35,535 bases of DNA, taken from NCBI RefSeq assembly GCF_014205215.1, contig NZ_JACHNC010000002.1, positions 1 to 35,535 of the forward strand, written 5' to 3'. Every line of letters starts with the position of its first letter. The stretch's first letter is position 1. The notes under the pieces are model-generated. The model saw nothing but the letters and a program-made list of their open reading frames with translations, ran no database searches and was not told the origin of the DNA. Made by a program: the position numbers and the translations under genes. Shown here piece after piece: positions 21,671-27,841 of the stretch. The stretch is from Actinoplanes lobatus (GTDB lineage: Bacteria > Actinomycetota > Actinomycetes > Mycobacteriales > Micromonosporaceae).

Positions 21671-22098
21671 GCGTCCTCCAGGTCGCTCTCGTCGCGGCAT
21701 GGTCCGCCGCAGGTGTCGCAGTGGGTGCCGTCCAGGTCGGCGTGACCCGGGTGGGTGTGGCGGTTGCAGCAGAACGCCTCAGGGGCCTCTGTGGCGATCT
21801 CTGTGCCCTCTGGCCCCACAGGGACACCGACCGAGGGGTGATCGTCCGCGAGCGTGGACGCTGGGGCCGTTTCCGGGGCCGTCTCGATCAGCGGCACGAT
21901 CGCCAGCCCGTACCCCATGGCGCCGAGGACCGCGATCAGCTTCTCGACGCCCGGAACGCTGACGCCCCGCTCGTACTTGGACACCCGGGTGAAGCAGATC
22001 CCGGCCGGTTCGGCGACGGCGGGTTGGGTGAGTCCGCGCAGTTGCCGCAGGAGCAGGAGCGCCTCGGCGAGGTCCTGTGTGGTGTCGATGCGGATCAC
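21667..22098 (-). CDS. XRE-family HTH regulator with Cys-rich tail
   Basis: 143 residues from GTG 22098 with GAGGAG upstream. HTH about 7-65 (LAEALLLLRQLRGLTQPAVAEPAGICFTRVSKYERGVSVPGVEKLIAVLGAMG). The last 40 residues hold CCNRHTHPGHADLDGTHCDTCGGPC, a Zn-knuckle tail of a kind seen on several neighbours. It overlaps genes on both sides by 4 bases, so it is part of the same early message. Function: transcription regulator, inferred. Confidence 0.7.
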   Translation of the reverse strand: MIRIDTTQDLAEALLLLRQLRGLTQPAVAEPAGICFTRVSKYERGVSVPGVEKLIAVLGAMGYGLAIVPLIETAPETAPASTLADDHPSVGVPVGPEGTEIATEAPEAFCCNRHTHPGHADLDGTHCDTCGGPCRDESDLEDA

Positions 22099-22346
22099 GG
22101 CTGCTCCTCGGGTTGGCGGGGGATGAGGGCGATGTCGTAGCCGAGGGCGTTGGCCAGTGCCCAAATGACGGAGGCGCGCATCTCCCGGCGCCGGGCGGTC
22201 CAGTTGGTGATCTCGCTGCGGTCGTGGCCGGCGACGCGACTCCACTCCTTGATGCTGATCTTGCGGGCGGTGCGGATGCCGACGAGGACAGTGAGCAGGT
22301 CGTGGTAGCTGCGCAGCCGGTAGGCGCGGGGCTTCTCGATGGTCAT
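22095..22346 (-). CDS. small HTH DNA-binding protein
   Basis: 83 residues from ATG 22346 (GGAGG, 5-base spacer), not the longer frame upstream. It reads YHDLLTVLVGIRTARKISIKEWSRVAGHDRSEITNWTARRREMRASVIWALANALGYDIALIP, an XRE-like HTH whose recognition helix would be SEITNWTARRRE. It overlaps its neighbours by ATGA and GTGA. Third DNA-binding protein in a row. Confidence 0.65.
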   Translation of the reverse strand: MTIEKPRAYRLRSYHDLLTVLVGIRTARKISIKEWSRVAGHDRSEITNWTARRREMRASVIWALANALGYDIALIPRQPEEQP

Positions 22347-22738
22347 GCAGGCCTCCGGGCGTCTTGCATGGTGTTCGTGCAGCGTTCGCCGCGCTTGTAC
22401 CGGGCGGCCGCGTCTCGGCAGGGCTGGCAGGTGTCCTCGCCGCGCCTGCGGTGCCGCCGGTATGCGGCGCGGGTGCCGCACGGCTGTAGGGCGGGTGACT
22501 CGTCCGGGGGCTCGGGCCGGGGGCCGGTCCACTCGGTGAGGTCGGCGGCCCAGCCGGTTAGTTCGCGCCAGGGCCGGTCCTGCGGGAGGGCGGCGGCAAG
22601 CACGAAGGCGAGCCGGAACCAGTCGCCGGGTTCGGGTAGGCGTTTGGCGAGCCATCGGCCGTTGGCTTCCGGGTCGTCCTCACGGACGCGGTGGGACAGC
22701 TCCAGGGCCACGGCGGCGAGATAGTCGGGGGTGGTCAT
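22343..22738 (-). CDS. protein with C-terminal CGTxAAYxRHxRRGE zinc motif, unknown
   Basis: 131 residues from ATG 22738. The N-terminal 90 residues are helical (DYLAAVALELSHRVREDDPEANGRWLAKRL). The C-terminus carries CGTRAAYRRHRRRGEDTCQPCRDAAARYKRGERC, a Cys/His arrangement common to many actinophage accessory proteins and likely binding zinc. It overlaps the loader gene by ATGA. Role unknown; DNA or RNA binding is plausible. Confidence 0.6.
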   Translation of the reverse strand: MTTPDYLAAVALELSHRVREDDPEANGRWLAKRLPEPGDWFRLAFVLAAALPQDRPWRELTGWAADLTEWTGPRPEPPDESPALQPCGTRAAYRRHRRRGEDTCQPCRDAAARYKRGERCTNTMQDARRPA

Positions 22739-23190
22739 GGCGCTTCCCGGGTGCGGTCGAGCCATTCCTCGACGGCTTTCTCGGCGATGTCGGCGGCGTG
22801 CTGCGGGTCGAGGAACTTGCCCTCGGCCGGGTTCGAGCCGGCGTCGGCGATCCGCCCGAGGACGTGCCGGACCATGTCGGCACCGGTGCGCTGGTGGGCG
22901 GCCTGGGTTCGCTCGGAGGATTCGAGTGCGGCCTGGCGCCCGTCGAGCTGGTGGCGTTTGGCGCGTTCGCGGTCGTGCTGGGCCTTGATGAGCCGGGCGC
23001 GTTCGCGCAGGTCGGCGGGCCGGGGCCAGTAGGGGGAGGTCTTGACCCAGTCGACGACGGCGGCGCGGGCGGTACCGAAGTCGAGGTCGCCGAGGGTGGC
23101 GGCCCAGACCATCTCGTCGCGGTCGTCGGCGGGCTGGCGCAGTGCGGCGGAGCAGAGGCCGAGCAGGCCGCGAATCTCGTCGGGGGTCAT
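22735..23190 (-). CDS. probable helicase loader (G39P-like)
   Basis: 151 residues from ATG 23190. The first 75 residues (MTPDEIRGLLGLCSAALRQP, then TARAAVVDWVKTSPYWPRPADLRERA) follow the pattern of SPP1 G39P-type proteins: helical bundle with a TSPYWP.PADLR turn. These recruit replicative helicase to the initiator protein. The rest is helical and charged. It directly follows the replication initiator gene, with ATGA overlap, which supports the call. Confidence 0.6.
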   Translation of the reverse strand: MTPDEIRGLLGLCSAALRQPADDRDEMVWAATLGDLDFGTARAAVVDWVKTSPYWPRPADLRERARLIKAQHDRERAKRHQLDGRQAALESSERTQAAHQRTGADMVRHVLGRIADAGSNPAEGKFLDPQHAADIAEKAVEEWLDRTREAP

Positions 23191-24149
23191 GCGGGCCTCG
23201 TCAGGGTGTCGTAGAGCTGCTGGGCGGCGGTGCTTCCTTCGGGTGCGCGCCGTTCGGCGTCGGCCTGGTGGCGGCTCATTCGTTCCGGCGGCATTTCGGG
23301 GCCCTGCTGGGTTCGAATGAGGTAGTTGTCGAGTAGCGCGGGCCTGCTGGCGACGCGGTCTCGAAGCATTTGGGCCAGCGCGGTTTTGATGTGGCCGATT
23401 TCGAATCCTTGGGCGAGTGCGCTTTTGATGTGCCGCCCGTATCGCTTTATTGCGGTGCTGGTGAGTTTGAGGTTGTTGGCCTCGCAGTAGTCGATCCACT
23501 GCTTGGTGAGCTGTCCGGCGTTCTCTGGCGGGACGACCATGTCGGCTTCGGTGACGACGAACAGCTCGACGGCGCCGGGTTCGGGGGCCGCGGCGTCTGG
23601 CTCGGCCGCCTCGGCGTCGAGCGAAGCGAGCGCCGGGTAGTTGACTTGTTCCCCTGTTCCCACTTCCAACTTCCCACTTCCAGCGCCGGGCTTCCTCCGA
23701 GGGCTCGGCGGAGACTCGGCGGGAACTCGGCGGGTTTCTCCGAGGGGAGCTGGTTTCTCCTGCTCAGCGGTATTGCGGGAAGGGCCGTTCGGGTCGGGAT
23801 CGAACGGCTCGCCGTCCTCCGGCCCGGGGTAGCGCGGCGCGGAGCGCTTGTCGATCTTCTGGTGCCGATCCCACGAGGGGATGCAGTAGAAGCGGCGCCC
23901 GCCGACCTCGTAGAAAATCACGCCGAAGGCTCGGCGGATCTCGCCGAGCATCCGCCGAATGTCCGCCGAGGTGATGTCCTCGTCGTTCGGGAAGGCGAAT
24001 CCGGCCAGCGCTCGCGGCTCGGCGGTGCCGCGCCCGGAGTCGTCTGCCCAGTTCCACAAGGCGATGAACAGGAGCCTCGTCCACGGGTCGAGGCCTTCCA
24101 TGGCCGGCGACGACCAGAACTCGGGTTTGATCGTGCGGATGCGGGCCAT
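23187..24149 (-). CDS. phage replication initiator / replisome organiser
   Basis: 320 residues from ATG 24149, with AGGGGG eight bases upstream (a GTG at 24158 lacks spacing). The opening MARIRTIKPEFWSS, then LDPWTRLLFIALWNWADDSGRG and FGVIFYEVGGRRFYCIPSWDRHQKIDK are the winged-helix initiator type common in actinophages and related to the DnaD/replisome organiser group. A Pro-rich linker (about 110-160) leads to a C-terminal helical domain (LTKQWIDYCEANNLKLTSTAIKRYGRHIK). First gene after a hairpin and a 300-base gap, which may hold the origin. Confidence 0.75.
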   Translation of the reverse strand: MARIRTIKPEFWSSPAMEGLDPWTRLLFIALWNWADDSGRGTAEPRALAGFAFPNDEDITSADIRRMLGEIRRAFGVIFYEVGGRRFYCIPSWDRHQKIDKRSAPRYPGPEDGEPFDPDPNGPSRNTAEQEKPAPLGETRRVPAESPPSPRRKPGAGSGKLEVGTGEQVNYPALASLDAEAAEPDAAAPEPGAVELFVVTEADMVVPPENAGQLTKQWIDYCEANNLKLTSTAIKRYGRHIKSALAQGFEIGHIKTALAQMLRDRVASRPALLDNYLIRTQQGPEMPPERMSRHQADAERRAPEGSTAAQQLYDTLTRPA

Positions 24150-24443
24150 CTCAGGCACCCCCTGGGACGGTGTGGAGCGACACGGTGCCGCAGGGGTTCG
24201 AGATAGCGCTCAGCCATGGCATCATCACGCCAGGGCCCCTTTCCGGTTCGTTAGGGCGAATCGGTTGTGTGGTGCCTGCGGGACGGGTGTTAGCCGCACC
24301 TGTCCCGCGCTCAATTCTCCCATTTCGCGACCTGGAACACGCGTGCAAAGCGTGTGCGCCGTGCCCATTCCCGGGGTAATACTGATCACTATTCGCCTCG
24401 CGTCTTCCGTCCACAGCCTGTGCATATTTCCTGGGGATAGCGC
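24150..24443. other. 294-base noncoding region before replication genes
   Basis: I see no credible gene except a possible 24-codon leader (24151-24225 minus, MMPWLSAISNP...) that overlaps the initiator start. A weak minus-strand promoter can be drawn: TTGAGC (24314-24309), 16-base spacer, TAACAC (24292-24287). CCGTCCACA (24408-24416) matches seven of nine bases of the actinobacterial DnaA-box pattern, a single copy. The region is a candidate origin/promoter for replication genes; none of this is strong. Confidence 0.3.
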
Positions 24444-24477
24444 GGAATGCGCCCGCCAATGCAAGCGGGCGCATTCC
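24444..24477 (-). terminator. 13-bp perfect hairpin
   Basis: GGAATGCGCCCGC (24444-24456) and GCGGGCGCATTCC (24465-24477) flank an 8-base loop. It closes the small-gene group at 24485-25501 and precedes the replication genes. No T-tract. Confidence 0.65.
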
Positions 24478-24484
24478 AGTGCAA

Positions 24485-24673
24485 TTAGCCGTCGCCTGGC
24501 CGTGGGTCCGGCACCGGGTCCGGCATGGTGTGGTGGGCGTCGCCGGGCCTGCTCATCCGGCCGCACTGACGGCAGCACCGCGCGGGCGGCTCGCGCCGGT
24601 CCGTCGGGTCGGCGGGCACGTCCGGGTCGGCCACATGGACGTGCGGGGTGCCCGTCGGCTTCGCGCGGGTCAC
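24485..24673 (-). CDS. 62-residue CxxC protein, unknown
   Basis: GTG 24673 has GGAGG six bases upstream and overlaps the preceding stop by GTGA. The product contains ARCCRQCGRMSRPGDAHHTM, a probable Zn-binding turn, in a Pro/Asp-rich background (HVADPDVPADPTDRREPP; DPVPDPRPGDG). It ends 8 bases before the hairpin at 24477. No family recognised. Confidence 0.5.
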   Translation of the reverse strand: MTRAKPTGTPHVHVADPDVPADPTDRREPPARCCRQCGRMSRPGDAHHTMPDPVPDPRPGDG

Positions 24674-25104
24674 CGGGCACCTCCGGCAACGTCGAACAGG
24701 CCGAGCTGCCCGAACAACTCCCGGTGCCGCCGCGTCTCCGGCTGCCCGTACCGCTTGACCCCCACCGGTACGGCGTCGAACAGGGCCGGGCGGACCTCCG
24801 GCTCCGGCGGCGGGCAGTCGCAGGAACACATCCACCGGCACGGGCGCCCGGCAAGCCACACGTCGGTTCGGGCGCCGCCGCGATGGTTGACGATGTACGT
24901 CTCGCAGGCGATAAGCGGCCCGTCCCGGCGGGTCCGGCACAGGTGGTGCCGTCCCGCGTCGCAGTGCCCGCACTGGCCGGCATGGCAGCGGCAGTCGACG
25001 ATGGTCCGCGGGTTGCCCTCGATCGTGCAGGAGTCCCGGTAGGTGTCGGTGAGCACGACGCGGTAGATCCAGTCGGCGGCGGCCGCGGGCATCGGGGCGC
25101 TCAT
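24670..25104 (-). CDS. Cys/His-rich protein, unknown (possible DUF6248-type)
   Basis: 144 residues from ATG 25104 (GGAGG, 5-base spacer). The core has CRCHAGQCGHCDAGRHHLC (about 40-58), CETY, and CRWMCSCDCP (about 92-101), so several metal sites. The layout resembles actinobacterial proteins annotated as DUF6248, which I recall but cannot check. It is translationally coupled on both sides (ATGA, GTGA). Possible nucleic-acid-binding accessory protein. Confidence 0.55.
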   Translation of the reverse strand: MSAPMPAAAADWIYRVVLTDTYRDSCTIEGNPRTIVDCRCHAGQCGHCDAGRHHLCRTRRDGPLIACETYIVNHRGGARTDVWLAGRPCRWMCSCDCPPPEPEVRPALFDAVPVGVKRYGQPETRRHRELFGQLGLFDVAGGAR

Positions 25105-25367
25105 CGCCGCCTCCACTGCTCAGCCTGCGGGCAGCTGGTGAAGTGAGCCCGGCGCCGCTTCCCGCCGAACAGCGTCGGCCCGGTGACCACCGTGGCGACC
25201 GGCCCGACGAACATGCCGGGTTGGAGGCTGAGCTCCACGTTGCCGTCGCCGGTCGGTTCGGCGTCGACGGGCATCGGCCGTCCGCCGCTGCTGGTGGCCC
25301 AGATGATCGGGGCGGCGCAGGAGCGGCAGTTGGCGATCTCGTAGCCCTCGGGCGTCCGGCCGGTCAC
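25101..25367 (-). CDS. 88-residue Zn-ribbon protein, unknown
   Basis: GTG 25367 overlaps the stop of the 45-residue gene. The sequence EIANCRSCAAPIIWATSSGGRPMPVDAEP is a pattern found in many actinophage accessory proteins: CxxC then I-W-A-T---GR-MPVD. A second Cys near the C-terminus (HFTSCPQAEQW) completes the ribbon. Function not known; likely binds zinc and nucleic acid. Confidence 0.6.
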   Translation of the reverse strand: MTGRTPEGYEIANCRSCAAPIIWATSSGGRPMPVDAEPTGDGNVELSLQPGMFVGPVATVVTGPTLFGGKRRRAHFTSCPQAEQWRRR

Positions 25368-25501
25368 GACGCGCCACCCGACGGGCTGGAGTCGGTAGCC
25401 ACTGAGGCCAGTTCATCGCGCCGCAGGTACGTCATGATCTGGCTTCCGACCCACTCGGTGTAAGCGGGCGGGATTGCCTCGGACAGGCCGTTGCCGGTCA
25501 T
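25364..25501 (-). CDS. 45-residue protein, start displaced by IS insertion
   Basis: ATG 25501 to TGA 25364, product MTGNGLSEAIPPAYTEWVG then SQIMTYLRRDELASV and a Ser/Gly tail. The AIPPAYTEWIG-type text resembles the C-terminal tail of actinophage cytosine-5 DNA methyltransferases, but the rest of such an enzyme is absent on either side, so this is either a stand-alone mini-gene or a remnant. The IS begins one base past the ATG. Joined across the IS, the original site reads GGAG-acctg-ATG; today the IS end supplies GGAGG-aatctg-ATG. Confidence 0.5.
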   Translation of the reverse strand: MTGNGLSEAIPPAYTEWVGSQIMTYLRRDELASVATDSSPSGGAS

Positions 25502-25576
25502 CAGATTCCTCCGTGGAGACTCCGGCCTTCAGGCCGGAGAGGAAACGGAACCCCTGCGGAGCAGGTCAGGGACAGC

Positions 25577-25601
25577 CCATTCGCCGTCAAGGCGGATGGG
25601 C
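25577..25601. repeat. second hairpin in IS left end
   Basis: CCCATTCGCC pairs with GGCGGATGGG around GTCAA, one G-T pair. It lies in the noncoding leader before tnpB and may belong to the left-end structure recognised for single-strand transposition. Confidence 0.4.
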
Positions 25602-25659
25602 GTCTACCCACGGACCGTCCGCGAGGGTGGTTCCACATAGGTGTGTTAGCTTGTGAGCC

Positions 25660-26823
25660 GTGTCCGAACGTGCTGTGAAGCGGGCTTTCAAGTTCCGCTT
25701 CCACCCGACTCCGGAGCAGGCCGACCTGCTGAACCGGACGTTCGGGTGTGTGCGCAAGGTGTACAACCTGGCCCTGGAGGCCCGCACCACCGCCTGGTAT
25801 CAGCGCCGGGAGCGGGTCAACTACAACGCCACCAGCGCCATGCTGACGGCGTGGAAGAAGACCGAGGAACTCGCGTTCCTCAACGAGGTCTCCGCCGTGC
25901 CGCTGCAGCAGGGCCTGCGGCATCTGCAAGGTGCGTTCGCCGCGTTCTGGGAGAAACGGGCCCGGTATCCGCGGTTCAAGTCCAAACACAAGTCGCGGGC
26001 CTCGGCCGAGTTCACCCCGTCCGCGTTCCGCTGGAACAACGGCGAACTGACCCTGGCCAAGACGGCCACCCCGCTGGACATTGTCTGGTCGAGGCCACTG
26101 CCCGAAGGGCAGTCGCCGTCGACCGTGACCGTGTCCCGCGACAGCGCCGGCCGCTGGTTCGTGTCCCTGCTCTGCCAGGACACGATCGAACCCCTCCCGA
26201 CCGTCGAGAACGCGGTCGGGATCGACGCCGGACTCGACCACCTGATCACCCTGTCCACCGGCGAGAAGATCACCAATCCCCGTCACGAACGCGCCGACCG
26301 TGAGCGGCTGGCCCGCGCCCAGCGGGAACTGGCCCGTAAAGAAAAGGGCTCCAGGAACCGGGACAAGGCCCGGCTGAAGGTCGCCCGCATCCACGCCCGC
26401 ATCAGCGACCGGCGCCGCGACCACCTGCACAAACTGACCACTCGGCTCGTGCGTGAGACCCAAACGCTCGTGATCGAGGACCTGACCGTGCGCAACATGG
26501 TCAAGAACCACACCCTGGCCCGCGCCATCAGTGACGCGGCCTGGACCACCTTCCGCGAACAGTTGACCTACAAATGCCAGTGGTACGGCCGGAACCTGGT
26601 CGTGATCGACCGCTGGTACCCGTCGTCCAAGGTCTGCTCGGCCTGCGGGCACCTCACCGAGAAAATGCCGCTCAACGTGCGGTCGTGGACCTGCCCCTGC
26701 GGGGCCGCCCACGACCGTGACGTCAACGCGGCACGCAACATCCTGGCCGCCGGGCAGGCGGTGTCGGCCTATGGAGCTGGCGTAAGACCTCAACGGAAAC
26801 CTCCGTCCGGGGCAGCAGGCTGA
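25660..26823 (+). CDS. tnpB: RNA-guided nuclease TnpB
   Basis: 387 residues from GTG 25660. It has the full TnpB layout: an N-terminal RNA/DNA-binding part (AFKFRFHPTPEQ, KVYNLALE), RuvC I with Asp189 in VGIDAGL, a bridge helix (RLARAQRELARKEKGS), RuvC II with Glu273 in VIEDLTV, a zinc ribbon CSACG...CPCG (326-329, 345-347), and RuvC III Asp354 in HDRDVNAARNI. All catalytic residues are present, so it should be an active ωRNA-guided nuclease. Ribosome binding is weak, as is usual for tnpB. Confidence 0.9.
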   Translation: MSERAVKRAFKFRFHPTPEQADLLNRTFGCVRKVYNLALEARTTAWYQRRERVNYNATSAMLTAWKKTEELAFLNEVSAVPLQQGLRHLQGAFAAFWEKRARYPRFKSKHKSRASAEFTPSAFRWNNGELTLAKTATPLDIVWSRPLPEGQSPSTVTVSRDSAGRWFVSLLCQDTIEPLPTVENAVGIDAGLDHLITLSTGEKITNPRHERADRERLARAQRELARKEKGSRNRDKARLKVARIHARISDRRRDHLHKLTTRLVRETQTLVIEDLTVRNMVKNHTLARAISDAAWTTFREQLTYKCQWYGRNLVVIDRWYPSSKVCSACGHLTEKMPLNVRSWTCPCGAAHDRDVNAARNILAAGQAVSAYGAGVRPQRKPPSGAAG

Positions 26824-26907
26824 GAAGTAGGAAACCCGGTGGGCGACCACCGGAATCCCCGTCCCTTCAGGGCGGGGAGGATGTCAACAGGTCTCCAAAA
26901 GGGGAGG
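26660..26907 (+). ncRNA. candidate ωRNA with 20-base guide
   Basis: By analogy with known IS200/IS605 elements, the ωRNA overlaps the end of tnpB, ends at the element's right terminus (26887) and continues into the flank as guide. The scaffold would finish with the hairpin at 26857-26877 and GAGGATGTCAA; the guide would start CAGGTCTCCAAAAGGGG (26888 on). The 5' limit is a guess. Confidence 0.4.
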
Positions 26908-26908
26908 T

Positions 26909-26933
26909 GCGGGCCGCCGCTCGGACGGCCCGC
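26909..26933 (-). terminator. hairpin after the 86-residue gene
   Basis: GCGGGCCG (26909-26916) pairs with CGGCCCGC (26926-26933). It lies 7 bases downstream of the stop at 26941 and before the IS. Confidence 0.5.
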
Positions 26934-26940
26934 GAGCGAT

Positions 26941-27201
26941 CTACTGGGGTGGGGTGGCGTGGATCGGCGGGACGTAGCCCGGCATCAGCGAGTGCTTGCG
27001 GCCGGCGTCGGTCAGCCAGGCGAGGATCGAAGCCGGGGCCGTGCCTGACTTCCAGCCGATGAGCTGCTTCTCGGCGAGCGCCTGCATGACCGGGCGCAGC
27101 GTGCTCGGGAACGTCCACGCCTGCTCGCCGAGGCGGTAGCGGGCCGCGAGCACCTCCATCACGAGGTACTGCGTCGGGGGCAGGTCGGTCGGCTCGATCA
27201 C
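26941..27201 (-). CDS. 86-residue winged-helix-like protein, unknown
   Basis: Reads PTQYLVMEVLAARYRLGEQAWTFPSTLRPVMQALAEKQLIGWKSG, helices and a wing-like turn as in small winged-helix domains, then a Pro-rich tail (GYVPPIHATPPQ). It overlaps the resolvase-like gene by ATGA. Such short proteins are frequent in actinophage recombination/replication operons. No known activity. Confidence 0.55.
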   Translation of the reverse strand: MIEPTDLPPTQYLVMEVLAARYRLGEQAWTFPSTLRPVMQALAEKQLIGWKSGTAPASILAWLTDAGRKHSLMPGYVPPIHATPPQ

Positions 27202-27536
27202 GACGCCCCGCTCACCTGGCGCAGCAGCTCGACAAACGCCGCGCCGGACATGGTCACGAACCCGTCGCCCGGCGACGCCTTACCGCGGCGGTGGTGCCAG
27301 ACGACACCGACCTCGACACCCGCGTTCCGGGCCTCGACGGTCGCCTCGTCCACCCAGGCCGCCAGCGCGGTGGTCCGGCAGTTCTTCGCCTCGACCACGA
27401 CCGGCAGGCCCGCGATGTCGCCCTTGTCGGACGAGCCGTTCAGGGCGCGGCGCTCGATCGCGGGGAAGCCCTGCTCAATCAGGTAGCGGACGATCAGGCT
27501 CTCCCAGCGAGTGCCCTTGGCCTTCGACGCGCTCAC
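27198..27536 (-). CDS. PD-(D/E)XK nuclease, Holliday junction resolvase-like
   Basis: 112 residues. Active-site pattern of Hjc/RuvX-unrelated archaeal-type resolvases: Glu12 in RWESLIVRYL, Asp40 in SDKGDIAGL, Glu49-x-Lys51 in VVVEAKN. Length fits a compact resolvase. It follows the annealing protein and exonuclease module, so a role in resolving recombination or replication intermediates is likely. ATGA overlap downstream and 4-base overlap upstream show coupling. Confidence 0.7.
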   Translation of the reverse strand: MSASKAKGTRWESLIVRYLIEQGFPAIERRALNGSSDKGDIAGLPVVVEAKNCRTTALAAWVDEATVEARNAGVEVGVVWHHRRGKASPGDGFVTMSGAAFVELLRQVSGAS

Positions 27537-27841
27537 AGCCGCACCGCCGGGTTGATCAGCCGGGCCAGATCCTCCAACGCCGCAGCATCCAACTCCCGGA
27601 TCACGAACACGCCCTCCTTGCGGGACGTGATCAGCCCAGCCGCAGCCAGGATCCGCAGGTGGTGCGACATCGTCGGCTGCGCGACGCAGAGGGCCTCCTG
27701 CAGATCGCCGTTCGTGGCCAGCCCCTCGTGGCGCAGCTGGCGGAGGATCAGCAGCCGAGTCGGGTCAGCGAGCGCCTTCAACCGGGCGGCCAGGGCGCGG
27801 GCGTCGACCGGGTGGAAGTCGGGATCGAACAGCGCGGTCAC
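27533..27841 (-). CDS. ArsR/SmtB-family winged-helix regulator
   Basis: 102 residues, complete ArsR fold: ALAARLKALADPTRLLILRQLRHEG (helices 1-2), LATNGDLQEALCVAQPTMSHHLRILAAAGLI with the recognition helix QPTMSHHL, and the wing SRKEGVFVIREL. Only one Cys (in ALCVAQ), so the CxC metal site of ArsR/SmtB is missing and a different signal or none is likely. Placed between the annealing protein and the resolvase-like gene, with 4-base overlaps on both sides. Confidence 0.85.
   Translation of the reverse strand: MTALFDPDFHPVDARALAARLKALADPTRLLILRQLRHEGLATNGDLQEALCVAQPTMSHHLRILAAAGLITSRKEGVFVIRELDAAALEDLARLINPAVRL

Larger units (their letters stand above)
25502..26887 (+). mobile_element. IS200/IS605-family element with tnpB only (IS1341-like)
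   Basis: About 1386 bp. Each end has a subterminal hairpin with the same TTCA loop: CTCCGGCC/GGCCGGAG (25520-25539) at the left and CCCCG-CCC/GGG-CGGGG (26857-26877) at the right, the latter followed by GAGGATGTCAA, the usual right-end text of this group. There is no tnpA, no terminal inverted repeat and no target duplication. Limits carry a 3-base CAG ambiguity. It must be mobilised by a TnpA in trans. It interrupts the early operon against its direction of transcription. Confidence 0.8.

Noticed and set aside
24151..24225. 24-codon leader frame before the replication initiator (MMPWLSAISNP)
   Set aside because: Too short to judge, though its stop overlaps the initiator start region and could couple translation.
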